From contig CBDATB010000012.1 in NCBI GenBank assembly GCA_965199745.1, forward strand, positions 186,001 to 250,000: a stretch of DNA of 64,000 bases, in the 5' to 3' direction. This stretch comes from CBDATB01 sp965199745. GTDB taxonomy: Bacteria; Bacteroidota; Bacteroidia; Cytophagales; Flammeovirgaceae. Position numbers and translations under genes: made by a program. The notes under the pieces were generated by a model. That model was not told where the DNA came from. It did no database searches and was given only the letters and a program-made list of their open reading frames with translations. Positions 8,711-17,927 of this stretch are shown piece after piece. Each line of letters opens with the position of its first letter. Position 1 is the stretch's first letter.

Positions 8711-9808
8711 TCAATTGTTTTCTATAAAATCTGTTGCAATATTCCATTTTATAATCTCCTCATCGCTCATATAATGAATAGCGTCAAATGTTGCTGATTC
8801 CAACGTATAAAAGTAGAAATCTGGTCCTTTTTTAGAACCTAAAGCCATAGTAAAATACTCTAACTGATATTGATGTGATGGGTGTTCTTTTGGTATTTCG
8901 ATTGCTGTTAAACCGTTTACGCAACACCAAGAATGTACTCCAATTTTCGCACCTTTTTCCACTATTCTTCTCTTTCCAGCACAAAATAAATCCACACCGC
9001 CAGAGGCAATATCACTATCTGACAAAACTTTGGTTGTGAACCCATTTTCATGCAACAATCTTCCTGTGTGTACATTAACAGCATCATTTACTGAACCTGG
9101 TATATGTGTCATTACTATTGTTTTTACTTTGGAGTTGTTTTTTATTAAGTTTTTTATTTGCGAGTAAGTAATTATGCCTAACTCACCTGATAAATAGGCT
9201 TCATTTCCTTTTATTTTTATGTGGCTGTTTCCACCACCTAGAATAAATTTGTTTGCTCTAAAGGAAAAATCTTTGCTATCACCATTTTCATTATTCATAA
9301 TCTTTCCACTTATTTTAATCTCTAGCTTATCAAAATCAATAACGTTTACTGTTGCTGTTCCTTTTAGTTTGGATTTTTCATCTAGTGTTCCAGCTATAGC
9401 ATTTCCGTTAAAAAGCAAAGCGGTAGTTTTTAATGTTTGATTCTCAATTTTTTTCTTTCCTGTCGGAAAAATCAGTGTTTTATAATGGTCTTTCGTTCTA
9501 TAAACAGTAATGAGCAAGATGCTTCTATTTTCTTCTATCGGTAAAAAGGTAATTAAAGGATAAGTTTGATTATCAATTACAATCTTTGATTTTTTAATTA
9601 TTTCCATTTGTGAAGATACAATAGAATCGATTTTTGTTTTTGATATGTGTTCATCTTCGAAACCTTTCCAACATTTATTATTATACCAATACCCCCCTTC
9701 ATCAAAACATTGGGATTTGTTTCTAACAGAATTATAGACAAGTTTATCAGTACAATTTGATAATAAAATCGTTAAAATGCCAATATTTATTATATTTTTT
9801 ATTTTCAT
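8711..9808 (-). CDS. Lipoprotein with ClpP/crotonase-like domain (COG3904-like)
   Basis: This 365-residue protein starts with a lipoprotein signal (ILTILLSNC; Cys near residue 19). After an unknown N-terminal half, residues about 195-340 look like the ClpP/crotonase-like periplasmic family COG3904: a strand ending in SGELG, then TIVMTHIPGSVNDA (the turn that normally forms the oxyanion hole), SDIASGGVDLFCAG with the presumptive nucleophile serine, and GAKIGVHSW with the presumptive catalytic histidine. These proteins are predicted envelope proteases; none of the activity is shown here. The gene is noticeably AT-rich, stands alone between the IS630 scar and argH, and points against both neighbours, so it may have been acquired. 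The N-terminal region is not recognised. Confidence 0.65.
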   Translation of the reverse strand: MKIKNIINIGILTILLSNCTDKLVYNSVRNKSQCFDEGGYWYNNKCWKGFEDEHISKTKIDSIVSSQMEIIKKSKIVIDNQTYPLITFLPIEENRSILLITVYRTKDHYKTLIFPTGKKKIENQTLKTTALLFNGNAIAGTLDEKSKLKGTATVNVIDFDKLEIKISGKIMNNENGDSKDFSFRANKFILGGGNSHIKIKGNEAYLSGELGIITYSQIKNLIKNNSKVKTIVMTHIPGSVNDAVNVHTGRLLHENGFTTKVLSDSDIASGGVDLFCAGKRRIVEKGAKIGVHSWCCVNGLTAIEIPKEHPSHQYQLEYFTMALGSKKGPDFYFYTLESATFDAIHYMSDEEIIKWNIATDFIENN

Positions 9809-10016
9809 TCTTCTTATATTAACTATGATTTGTTATAAAAACTACACAAGTATACCATGACTTTAATTAAAGTTTATTATATTTCTTTGCAAAGTAATTT
9901 CGTCTCTGTATTTTTCACCTCTTTTGGTGGAAGTTTTGGAACAAGTGGGTGCTTGTTCGTCGAAGATCATAAAAGGGAGTTAGAATCATTAAAACCTATT
10001 TTAACTTAATCAAAGT

Positions 10017-11303
10017 ATGAAACTCTGGGGTAAAGGTTATGGTATAGCTGAGGCAGTAGAATCTTTTACTGTGGGTAATGATCGTGTCTTGGATATAACA
10101 CTGGCAAAATACGATGTACAAGCCTCTATCGCACATGCTGAGATGTTGCACCAAGTAGGTATATTAACCGCCCACGAAAACAGTAAAATAATCCGAGTAT
10201 TGGAAGATATATTGCAAACTATTGAAAACGGGCATTTTGTCATAGAAGAAAGTTTTGAAGATGTTCATTCCAAAATAGAATATATCCTGACAGAAAAGCT
10301 GGGTAAAGTCGGTAAAAAAATCCACACCGGCCGCTCGCGAAACGATCAGATATTGGTTGATTTACATTTGTTTGCTAAGGCTGAAATCAAAAGCCTCAAA
10401 AATCTTATCAGAGCATTTTTCGACCGTTTGATTGGTTTGAGTATGCAGTATCAGCATATTATTATTCCCGGATATACGCACTTGCAGGTGGCGATGCCTT
10501 CTTCCTTCGGACTATGGTTTGGTGCTTATGCCGAAAGTCTAGTCGATGACTTGTATCTGCTACGTGCTGCCTACCGCATTACTGACCAAAACCCGCTCGG
10601 CTCTGCTGCAGGTTATGGTACTTCTATGCCTCTAAAACGACAAATAACCACCGAATTATTGGGTTTTGAAACACTCAAATATAATGTAGTTGCCGCCCAG
10701 ATGAGCCGCGGAAAGTTAGAAAGATCATTGGCATTTGCGCTAGCATCAGTAGCTAACACCTTATCGAAAATGGCTATGGACATTTGTTTGTATATGAGCC
10801 AGAATTTTGATTTTCTCAGCTTTCCCGATGAACTGACCACCGGTTCGAGCATTATGCCTCACAAAAAAAACCCAGACGTTTTTGAGTTAGTGCGGGCGAG
10901 ATGTAATAAAATTCAGGCTTTGCCCAATGAACTTATTTTAATTACTAACAATTTGCCTAGTGGCTATCACAGGGATTATCAGCTTTTAAAAGAAACGCTA
11001 CTGCCCGCTATCGATAGCCTCAAGTCTTGCCTAGAGATCAGTGAATTTATGATGGGGCATATTATCATTAAAGAAGGAATTGTTGATGACAAAAAATACC
11101 GCTACCTATACAGTGTAGAAGCAGTGAACCGGCAAGTTATGCAAGGGCTTCCTTTTAGGGACGCCTATCGCAAAGTTAGCGAGAGTATCACAGCAGGCAC
11201 TTATCAGCCCGATAAGAACATATATCATACCCATGAGGGTAGTATGGGTAATCTATGTCTTGGAGAGATTCAAAAAAAATTTAATTTGGCTTTCAATTTT
11301 TAA
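10017..11303 (+). CDS. argH: Argininosuccinate lyase
   Basis: This is the last step of arginine synthesis: it splits argininosuccinate into arginine and fumarate. The protein has 428 residues, slightly shorter than the E. coli enzyme but normal for Bacteroidota. It has the substrate loop HTGRSRNDQ near residue 102, the region with the catalytic histidine (GYTHLQVAMP near 150), and the fumarase/aspartase superfamily signature GSSIMPHKKNPD near 277 with the catalytic serine. No other arginine gene is in the window. The TIGR02757 gene follows after 13 bases and lpxB 5 bases after that, a likely three-gene unit. Confidence 0.95.
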   Translation: MKLWGKGYGIAEAVESFTVGNDRVLDITLAKYDVQASIAHAEMLHQVGILTAHENSKIIRVLEDILQTIENGHFVIEESFEDVHSKIEYILTEKLGKVGKKIHTGRSRNDQILVDLHLFAKAEIKSLKNLIRAFFDRLIGLSMQYQHIIIPGYTHLQVAMPSSFGLWFGAYAESLVDDLYLLRAAYRITDQNPLGSAAGYGTSMPLKRQITTELLGFETLKYNVVAAQMSRGKLERSLAFALASVANTLSKMAMDICLYMSQNFDFLSFPDELTTGSSIMPHKKNPDVFELVRARCNKIQALPNELILITNNLPSGYHRDYQLLKETLLPAIDSLKSCLEISEFMMGHIIIKEGIVDDKKYRYLYSVEAVNRQVMQGLPFRDAYRKVSESITAGTYQPDKNIYHTHEGSMGNLCLGEIQKKFNLAFNF

Positions 11304-11316
11304 ATACTAACCTGTA

Positions 11317-12108
11317 GTGTACTCCGAAGAAATTCACGATCTATTAGAAACATATTTTCATAAATATAATCGACAGGGTTTTATTGCTGACGATCCAATA
11401 AGTATTCCCCGTAGTTTTTCTAAGCAACAAGATATAGAAATTATGGGATTCTGGGCAGCTATGTTGTCGTGGGGTTTAAGAAAAACGATTATATCTAAAT
11501 GCAAAATTTTAGTAGAGATGATGCAAGGAGTGCCTTATGACTTTATAATGAATCATCGGGAAAGTGATTTAAAGGCTTTTTTACAGTTTAAACATCGTAC
11601 TTTTAACGCCACCGACACGCTGTATTTCATTGCTTTTTTTAAAAACTATTACCAAAAACATCACTCATTGGAACAGGCTTTTTGTAAACACTTCGATAGT
11701 GAAAAAGAAAATATCGCTAGGGCTTTGGTCGGTTTTCAGCAAATTTTTTTCAGCTTGCCTAATTTTCCAAAACACACACAAAAACACATCGGCACACCGG
11801 CGAGAAACAGTGCTTGTAAGCGTCTGAATATGTTTTTGCGCTGGATGGTACGGAAAGATAAACAGAACGTTGATTTTGGACTATGGAAAAAAATTAAGCC
11901 AGCACAACTTATCTGTCCTTTAGATGTACATGTAGAACGTACTGCTAAGAAACTATCTTTACTCGTCAGAAAACCTACCGACTGGAAAGCAGCTGTAGAA
12001 CTCACAGAAAATTTGAAAAAATACGACACAACAGACCCAGTAAAATATGATTTTGCTTTATTTGGGCTGGGAATAGAGAAGCTAAGTAGTTTCAAACCAA
12101 ATATATAA
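11317..12108 (+). CDS. TIGR02757 (DUF2400) family protein
   Basis: This is a 263-residue protein of a family common in Bacteroidota with no known function. The match rests on the N-terminal block DLLETYFHKYN, DDPISIPRSF, the motif GFWAAMLSWGLRKTI near residue 45, and the C-terminal LFGLGIEK. The region CPLDVHVERTAKKL near residue 205 also fits the family. The start is GTG at 11317. The gene sits between argH and lpxB with very short gaps, so it is probably cotranscribed with them; this says little about its role. Confidence 0.85.
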   Translation: MYSEEIHDLLETYFHKYNRQGFIADDPISIPRSFSKQQDIEIMGFWAAMLSWGLRKTIISKCKILVEMMQGVPYDFIMNHRESDLKAFLQFKHRTFNATDTLYFIAFFKNYYQKHHSLEQAFCKHFDSEKENIARALVGFQQIFFSLPNFPKHTQKHIGTPARNSACKRLNMFLRWMVRKDKQNVDFGLWKKIKPAQLICPLDVHVERTAKKLSLLVRKPTDWKAAVELTENLKKYDTTDPVKYDFALFGLGIEKLSSFKPNI

Positions 12109-12113
12109 TAATA

Positions 12114-13229
12114 TTGAAATATTATTTAATAGCGGGCGAGTCTTCCGGAGATTTACATGGAGCTCAGCTGATGAAAGCATTGAAAAAAAATGATAAGCAA
12201 GCTACTTTCCGATACTGGGGCGGCGACCAGATGGTCAAACAAGGAGGAGAGTTAGTCAAGCATTACTGTCACCATGCTTTTATGGGTTTTTTGCAGGTAG
12301 TTAAAAATTTGAGAGCTATTCGCCAAAATTTTCTTCTTTGTCAAAAAGACTTGATTGCACAAACTCCTGATGTAGTGATACTTATCGACTATTCAGGCTT
12401 TAATTTAAGGATTGCCAAATATGCTAAAAAAATAGGATTAAAGGTCATTTATTATGTATCTCCGCATATTTGGGCATGGCGGCAGTCTCGTGTAAAAATT
12501 ATACGCCAATACGTAGACAAAATAATTGTCATTATCCCTTTTGAGGAAGCATTTTATAAGAAATACCAATGTAATGTGCAGTATGTTGGGTACCCCTTAG
12601 TTGATGTGATTAATAAAGTACCGCAGCATTCTTTTGCTCATTTTATACAAACTCATCAATTATCAGATAAGCCTATTGTTGCTTTGTTACCTGGGAGCCG
12701 AAAGCAGGAAATTAGCAAAAAGCTACCCCTGATGTTATCAGTAATTCCATATTTTTCTGATTATCAGTTTATCATTGCTGGTGCTTCTTCGATTGAAAAA
12801 GGCTATTATCAACAATATTGCGAAAACAGCAAAGTGAAAATTATTTTTGATAAAACTTATGATATCCTCCGACAAGCGCGGGCAGCACTGGTTACTTCGG
12901 GTACGGCCACTATGGAAACTGCTATGCTAAAAATTCCGCAAGTAGTTTGCTATAAAACCGATCCTGTTTCTTACCGTATCGTCAAGAACCTGGTAGTTGT
13001 AAAATACATTTGTATGGCTAATTTGATTATGGGAAAGGAAATAGTCAAAGAACTTATTCAAAGTAATTGTAATACGCATACCCTCACTAAAGCACTTGAA
13101 GAATTGCTGTACAATCAAGTTTATCGCAAAACAATATTAAAAAATTACGATATACTCCACAAAAAGTTAGGTGGCGGCGGTGCTTCGGAAAGGGCAGCAA
13201 AAGCAATATTTGAAGAATTAACACGTTAG
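12114..13229 (+). CDS. lpxB: Lipid-A-disaccharide synthase
   Basis: LpxB is a GT19 glycosyltransferase that joins UDP-2,3-diacylglucosamine and lipid X into the lipid A disaccharide at the inner face of the inner membrane. The 371-residue protein has the N-terminal signature AGESSGDLHGA near residue 7, SPHIWAWR near 117 (family: sPqvWAWr), the LPGSRKQEI block near 192 and the donor-binding SGTATMETAM near 265. The start is TTG at 12114, five bases after the previous stop. An LPS outer membrane is implied. No other lpx gene is in the window. Confidence 0.94.
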   Translation: MKYYLIAGESSGDLHGAQLMKALKKNDKQATFRYWGGDQMVKQGGELVKHYCHHAFMGFLQVVKNLRAIRQNFLLCQKDLIAQTPDVVILIDYSGFNLRIAKYAKKIGLKVIYYVSPHIWAWRQSRVKIIRQYVDKIIVIIPFEEAFYKKYQCNVQYVGYPLVDVINKVPQHSFAHFIQTHQLSDKPIVALLPGSRKQEISKKLPLMLSVIPYFSDYQFIIAGASSIEKGYYQQYCENSKVKIIFDKTYDILRQARAALVTSGTATMETAMLKIPQVVCYKTDPVSYRIVKNLVVVKYICMANLIMGKEIVKELIQSNCNTHTLTKALEELLYNQVYRKTILKNYDILHKKLGGGGASERAAKAIFEELTR

Positions 13230-13243
13230 CGGGAAATACTTAG

Positions 13244-13783
13244 TTACCTCACTATAATTTCTTGTAGAGGCTTATGCTTATCTAACAAAATACTTGATTG
13301 CCGGTTTTTGTCTGTGCTAAAATGTACTATATTTCGCTGATCTCCATACAGGTTAGTGATGCAAGCTTGGTAAACTTCGAGTGTTTTCAGTTTCTTTACA
13401 TGTAAAACCTCTTGATAAATCCACAGGATTTGTAGGTCATTTTCTCTACCTACATGGGTACAAAGATGGTGTTTGCCGTTTATTTTTATATGAAAATATT
13501 TTTTTAGGTAAGTTTCAATATATCCGTCAGCGTCAGCATGTTCTTGCTTACTACCTAAACGCAATACAACACTAGCTTCTTCTTCAATGGCATCTTCCAT
13601 ATCGTCTATAAATAATTGGTGAGTAATTTCCAGAGATTTACTGCGTCGATTATAATTGATTTCTATGATACCTAAATGAAGCGGATGATTTTCAATTTTT
13701 GGTTTTAAGTCGATGAGGAGTTGGGCTTTTTCTGCAAAATGACTGTTTGAAATAAAAGGTAATATATAAAATATCAGTAGCAT
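13244..13783 (-). CDS. DUF6702 family protein
   Basis: This is a probable envelope protein of 179 residues. A hydrophobic N-terminal segment (MLLIFYILPFI) is followed by HPLHLGIIEINYN and KSLEITHQLFIDDMEDAI, the blocks that define the DUF6702 family of Bacteroidota (HPfHvS-tei-yn, l-it-rlF-DDlE-al). Function is unknown. The frame is open to a TTG at 13813, but that codon sits inside the hairpin that ends rpoB, so I take the ATG at 13783. It is 30 bases further from rpoB and places the hydrophobic segment at the very N-terminus as expected for a signal peptide. Confidence 0.75.
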   Translation of the reverse strand: MLLIFYILPFISNSHFAEKAQLLIDLKPKIENHPLHLGIIEINYNRRSKSLEITHQLFIDDMEDAIEEEASVVLRLGSKQEHADADGYIETYLKKYFHIKINGKHHLCTHVGRENDLQILWIYQEVLHVKKLKTLEVYQACITNLYGDQRNIVHFSTDKNRQSSILLDKHKPLQEIIVR

Positions 13784-13801
13784 AATTATGGTCGTGAAAG
13801 T

Positions 13802-13847
13802 TATATCTGCCAAGAATTTTCAGTACTTAAAACTCTTGGCAGATATA
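13802..13847 (-). terminator. Hairpin downstream of rpoB
   Basis: This is a perfect inverted repeat with 14-base arms (13802-13815 and 13834-13847) and an 18-base loop. It starts two bases after the rpoB stop codon on the minus strand. The T-run after it is weak (AACTTT), so it may terminate poorly or stabilise the rpoB mRNA 3' end. Confidence 0.6.
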
Positions 13848-13849
13848 CT

Positions 13850-16800
13850 TTAGTCAAGGGTAATTTCTAGTGCAAGCCCTCTGAGTTCATGTACCAATAC
13901 ATTGAAGGATTCAGGAATACTAGGTTTTGGCATATTCTCGCCTTTTACTATTGCTTCGTAGGCTTTACCGCGCCCTACTACGTCATCTGACTTCACCGTC
14001 AGGATTTCTTGTAATACGTTAGCTGCTCCGAAGGCTTGAAGTGCCCATACTTCCATCTCTCCAAAACGTTGACCACCAAATTGTGCTTTACCGCCCAAGG
14101 GCTGTTGGGTAATTAGTGAGTAAGGACCGATGGAACGTGCGTGCATTTTGTCATCTACCAAGTGGCTAAGTTTCAACATATAAATAATTCCTACGGTAAC
14201 TAGCTGGTCGAACTTCTGACCAGTCAAACCATCATATAAGCGTGTTTTACCGTAGGTAGGGAGTTTCGCTTTATTCATCTCTTGCACCACTTCGCTTTCG
14301 GTAGCACCGTCAAAGATAGGTGTTGCATATTTTTTGCCGAGCCTTCTGCCAGCCCAGCCGAGTATAGTTTCGTAAATTTGCCCTAAATTCATCCGAGAGG
14401 GTACACCCAGAGGATTCAGGCATATGTCTACTGGTGTACCATCTTCGAGGAAAGGCATATCTTCTTCAGGAACAATACGGGCAATGACTCCTTTATTTCC
14501 GTGTCTGCCTGCCATTTTATCGCCCACTTTTAGCTTTCTTTTTTTGGCAACATAAACCTTTGCCAGTTGTACGATGCCAGCGGGTAGCTCATCGCCTACT
14601 TCCATGTTAAAGCATTCTCTCTTAAACACTACAGTAATTTCGTTTTTCTTATTGCTATAGTTTTTAACTAAGTCGGCGATCAAATGATTTATTTGCTCGT
14701 CATCTGTCCAGTTATCTAGCTGTAAGTCCGTCAATAGATTGGCTTCTTCAGGTACGGCATAATTACTTTCGTCTTTATAGGAGTTCTTTTCAGGGAATAG
14801 GTTTTCTCTGACATTAGCTGCATTGAATTTGACTCCCTTCGTTATGATTTGATCACCAAATTTATGCTTAATCCCACGGCAGGTCTTACCTTTCAGAAGA
14901 GACAATAATTTTTCTACTGCTTTTTCGCGAATAGCTATTAGATCTTTGCTGAATTGCTTTTTAAGATTTTCTACGTTTTTTTTTGCTTGCTCTTTCAGTT
15001 CTTTATCTTTTTTAGGGCGAGAGAACAGTTTTGTTTCAATTACCACTCCCTTCATAGAAGGAGGTGCCTTCAAAGAAGCATCTTTCACATCGCCTGCTTT
15101 ATCGCCAAAAATAGCTCGCAGTAGTTTTTCTTCGGGGGTTGGGTCACTTTCACCTTTAGGTGTGATTTTTCCGATTAAAATATCACTTTCTTTGATTTCA
15201 GCACCCACTCTGACAATACCGTTTTCGTCGAGGTGCTTAACGGTTTCTTCGCTCACATTAGGAATTTCGGAAGTTAACTCCTCTTGTCCGCGTTTAGTAT
15301 CTCTGACTTCTAGCTCAAACTCATCGATATGAATAGAAGTAAAAATATCTTCTCTAACGACTTTTTCAGAAATCACTATTGCGTCTTCAAAGTTATATCC
15401 TTGCCAAGGCATAAAAGCAACCATCAGATTACGGCCTAAGGCGAGTTCTCCATTAGATGTAGCGTAACCGTCACACAATACGTCTCCTTTCTTTACTCGT
15501 TGATTTTTTTCTACAAGTGGCCTCAGGTTGATACAAGTATCTTGATTGGTTCTTTTGAATTTAGCCAGGCTGTGGCTAACTAATTCGTCTTGAAAGTTTA
15601 TCATTTTCTGCTCCCGACTCAGGTCATACCTAACTGCAACATTTTTTGCATCAACATATTCTACCACCCCGTCATTTTCTGCTGTCATTACAGCTCTAGA
15701 GTCGAGTGCTACCCTTTTTTCTAAACCTGTACCTACTATCGGTGCTTCTGGCCTTAATAAGGGTACTGCTTGGCGCTGCATATTTGAACCCATCAATGCT
15801 CTATTTGCATCATCGTGTTCTAAGAAGGGGATTAAAGAGGCTGCCACCGATACAATTTGGTTAGGCGCAACATCCATATAGGAAATAGTATTTGGCTCTT
15901 GAAGTGGAAAATCACCTTCATAGCGAGTTTTGATTTTATCATTCATAAAGTCTCCTTTATCGCTAAGGACAGCATTTGCCTGCGCAATAAAGTGGGTATC
16001 TTCTTCTTCTGCACTCAGATAAATTACTTGGTCTGACATGTCAACTTTACCTTTGGCTACTTTACGATACGGTGTTTCGATGAAACCCATTGGGTTGACT
16101 TTTGCATATACACACAAAGAGGAAATCAAACCGATATTCGGACCTTCGGGTGTTTCAATAGTACAAAGCCTACCGTAATGTGTGTAGTGTACGTCCCGAA
16201 CTTCGAAACCAGCTCTTTCTCTTGATAGGCCTCCGGGGCCTAGAGCAGAAACTCTTCTTTTGTGTGTAATTTCAGCCAGCGGATTAGTTTGGTCCATGAA
16301 CTGAGATAACTGGTTTGTTCCGAAAAAAGAATTAATAACCGAAGAGAGTGTGCGGGCATTAATTAAATCTATGGGTTTGAAATCTTCATTATCTCGAACA
16401 TTCATTCTTTCTTTAATAGTCCGTACCATGCGGGCTAGACCAACGCCAAACTGTACATAGAGCTGTTCTCCCACAGTCCTCACTCGCCTGTTACTCAAAT
16501 GGTCAATATCGTCGACAACTGTTTTTGAGTTAATTAGTGTTATTAGTGATTTAACAATACATATAATATCTTCTTTAGTCAGTACTTTAGTTTCGATATC
16601 GAGGTCGAGGTTGAGTTTTTTATTAATTCTATATCGACCTACTTCTCCCAAATCGTAGCGTTTATCTGAAAAGAAAAGGTTTTGTATAATTTCTCTGGCG
16701 GTAGATTCGTCGGGGGCTTCAGTATTCCTTAACTGTCGATAAATTTGTTCTACGGCTTCCTTTTCAGAATTAGAATTATCTTTATGTAATGTATTATAAA

Positions 16801-17719
16801 TAATTTCATAATCAGTGATATTAATATCTTCGCGGTGAAGGATTATATTAGATACTCCTGCCTCAATGATATCTTCTATATTTTCGCTGTCAATAATTTG
16901 GTCGCGTTCTAAGACAACTTCATTTCTGTCGATAGAAACTACTTCGCCGGTGTCTTCATCAACAAAGTCTTCTGTCCATGTTTTTAGCACTCGGGCGGCT
17001 AATTTTCTGCCGATAGCTTTGGGTAAACTCTTTTTGTTGGCACTAATTTCTTCAGAAAGCCCGAAAAGTTCCAGAATATCTTTATCGCTACCGTAGCCTA
17101 TGGCACGCAGCAGTGTAGTTACTGGAAACTTTTTCTTCCTGTCAATATAGGCGTACATAATATTATTTACGTCGGTAGCAAACTCAATCCAAGAACCTCT
17201 GAAAGGGATTACTCTTGCTGAGTAGAGTTTTGTGCCGTTGGTGTGTTTACTTTGGGCAAAGAAAACACCGGGAGAGCGGTGCAATTGAGAAACAATGACA
17301 CGTTCGGCTCCATTAATGATGAAGGAGCCTCTACTGTTCATGTAAGGTATGTTGCCAAGGAAAACTTCTTGTTCTATTGTTTTAAAATCTTCATTGTCCT
17401 CATCATTACAAGAGAGCCTTAGCTTTGCTTTCAGGGGTACTGAGAAAGTGAGACCTCTATCGATACACTCTTCGGTGGTGTATTTTGGAGGGTCGATGGT
17501 ATAATCGATAAATTCTAATATAAAATTTTCGCGAGAGTCGCTAATTGGGAAATTCTCAGAAAAAACTTTATACAATCCTTCCTGTACTCTTTTTTCGGGT
17601 GCTGTTTCCAATTGGAAAAAATCCTTGAAGGACTTAAATTGAACATCGAGGAAATCGGGATAATCAAGGACTTTTTTAATAGAAGAGAAAGAGTGCCTTC
17701 CGTTTAGGTTGGTAGCCAA
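13850..17719 (-). CDS. rpoB: DNA-directed RNA polymerase subunit beta
   Basis: The protein has 1289 residues and is complete at both ends (C-terminal SFNVLVHELRGLALEI). The rifampicin region is intact: FFGTNQLSQFMDQTNPLAEI then THKRRVSALGPGG, with D, H and S at the usual resistance positions (516, 526 and 531 in E. coli numbering), so it reads as sensitive type. The start codon appears to be TTG at 17719, since DYPDFLDVQFKSF follows at the right distance and no ATG is in frame nearby. It is oddly placed: neither rplJ-rplL before it nor rpoC after it, an order kept in nearly all bacteria. It has its own good promoter (17867-17897) and ends in a long hairpin, so it is a single-gene unit. Confidence 0.97.
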   Translation of the reverse strand: MATNLNGRHSFSSIKKVLDYPDFLDVQFKSFKDFFQLETAPEKRVQEGLYKVFSENFPISDSRENFILEFIDYTIDPPKYTTEECIDRGLTFSVPLKAKLRLSCNDEDNEDFKTIEQEVFLGNIPYMNSRGSFIINGAERVIVSQLHRSPGVFFAQSKHTNGTKLYSARVIPFRGSWIEFATDVNNIMYAYIDRKKKFPVTTLLRAIGYGSDKDILELFGLSEEISANKKSLPKAIGRKLAARVLKTWTEDFVDEDTGEVVSIDRNEVVLERDQIIDSENIEDIIEAGVSNIILHREDINITDYEIIYNTLHKDNSNSEKEAVEQIYRQLRNTEAPDESTAREIIQNLFFSDKRYDLGEVGRYRINKKLNLDLDIETKVLTKEDIICIVKSLITLINSKTVVDDIDHLSNRRVRTVGEQLYVQFGVGLARMVRTIKERMNVRDNEDFKPIDLINARTLSSVINSFFGTNQLSQFMDQTNPLAEITHKRRVSALGPGGLSRERAGFEVRDVHYTHYGRLCTIETPEGPNIGLISSLCVYAKVNPMGFIETPYRKVAKGKVDMSDQVIYLSAEEEDTHFIAQANAVLSDKGDFMNDKIKTRYEGDFPLQEPNTISYMDVAPNQIVSVAASLIPFLEHDDANRALMGSNMQRQAVPLLRPEAPIVGTGLEKRVALDSRAVMTAENDGVVEYVDAKNVAVRYDLSREQKMINFQDELVSHSLAKFKRTNQDTCINLRPLVEKNQRVKKGDVLCDGYATSNGELALGRNLMVAFMPWQGYNFEDAIVISEKVVREDIFTSIHIDEFELEVRDTKRGQEELTSEIPNVSEETVKHLDENGIVRVGAEIKESDILIGKITPKGESDPTPEEKLLRAIFGDKAGDVKDASLKAPPSMKGVVIETKLFSRPKKDKELKEQAKKNVENLKKQFSKDLIAIREKAVEKLLSLLKGKTCRGIKHKFGDQIITKGVKFNAANVRENLFPEKNSYKDESNYAVPEEANLLTDLQLDNWTDDEQINHLIADLVKNYSNKKNEITVVFKRECFNMEVGDELPAGIVQLAKVYVAKKRKLKVGDKMAGRHGNKGVIARIVPEEDMPFLEDGTPVDICLNPLGVPSRMNLGQIYETILGWAGRRLGKKYATPIFDGATESEVVQEMNKAKLPTYGKTRLYDGLTGQKFDQLVTVGIIYMLKLSHLVDDKMHARSIGPYSLITQQPLGGKAQFGGQRFGEMEVWALQAFGAANVLQEILTVKSDDVVGRGKAYEAIVKGENMPKPSIPESFNVLVHELRGLALEITLD

Positions 17720-17866
17720 AGTTGCAATGGGTTTTAAAAGTTTGACATCTTTAATAATTCGTAATTAACAACTGACTCTAGGTAGCGAATTATTTTTTTC
17801 ATAATCAACTGTTAATTGTGAGCGGCTATTCTTTTAAGAGTGGGAAGCCGCAAAAATTCAAGGAAG

Positions 17867-17897
17867 CAAAGCTAGTATTTTAATTTGAAAAACCAAA
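17867..17897 (-). promoter_or_regulatory. Promoter of rpoB
   Basis: On the minus strand TTTG (17894-17897) is followed by exactly 19 bases and TAGCTTTG (17867-17874), a full match to the Bacteroidota consensus TTTG-N19-TAnnTTTG. Transcription would start near 17860, giving a leader of about 140 bases. The presence of a complete promoter directly before rpoB supports its independent expression. Confidence 0.6.
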
Positions 17898-17927
17898 AAC
17901 AGATTTGTTTTTACTGGCAAAAAATTA

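Noticed and set aside
14946..15332. 128-codon plus-strand frame over rpoB
   Set aside because: Serine-rich antisense shadow of the rpoB coding strand.
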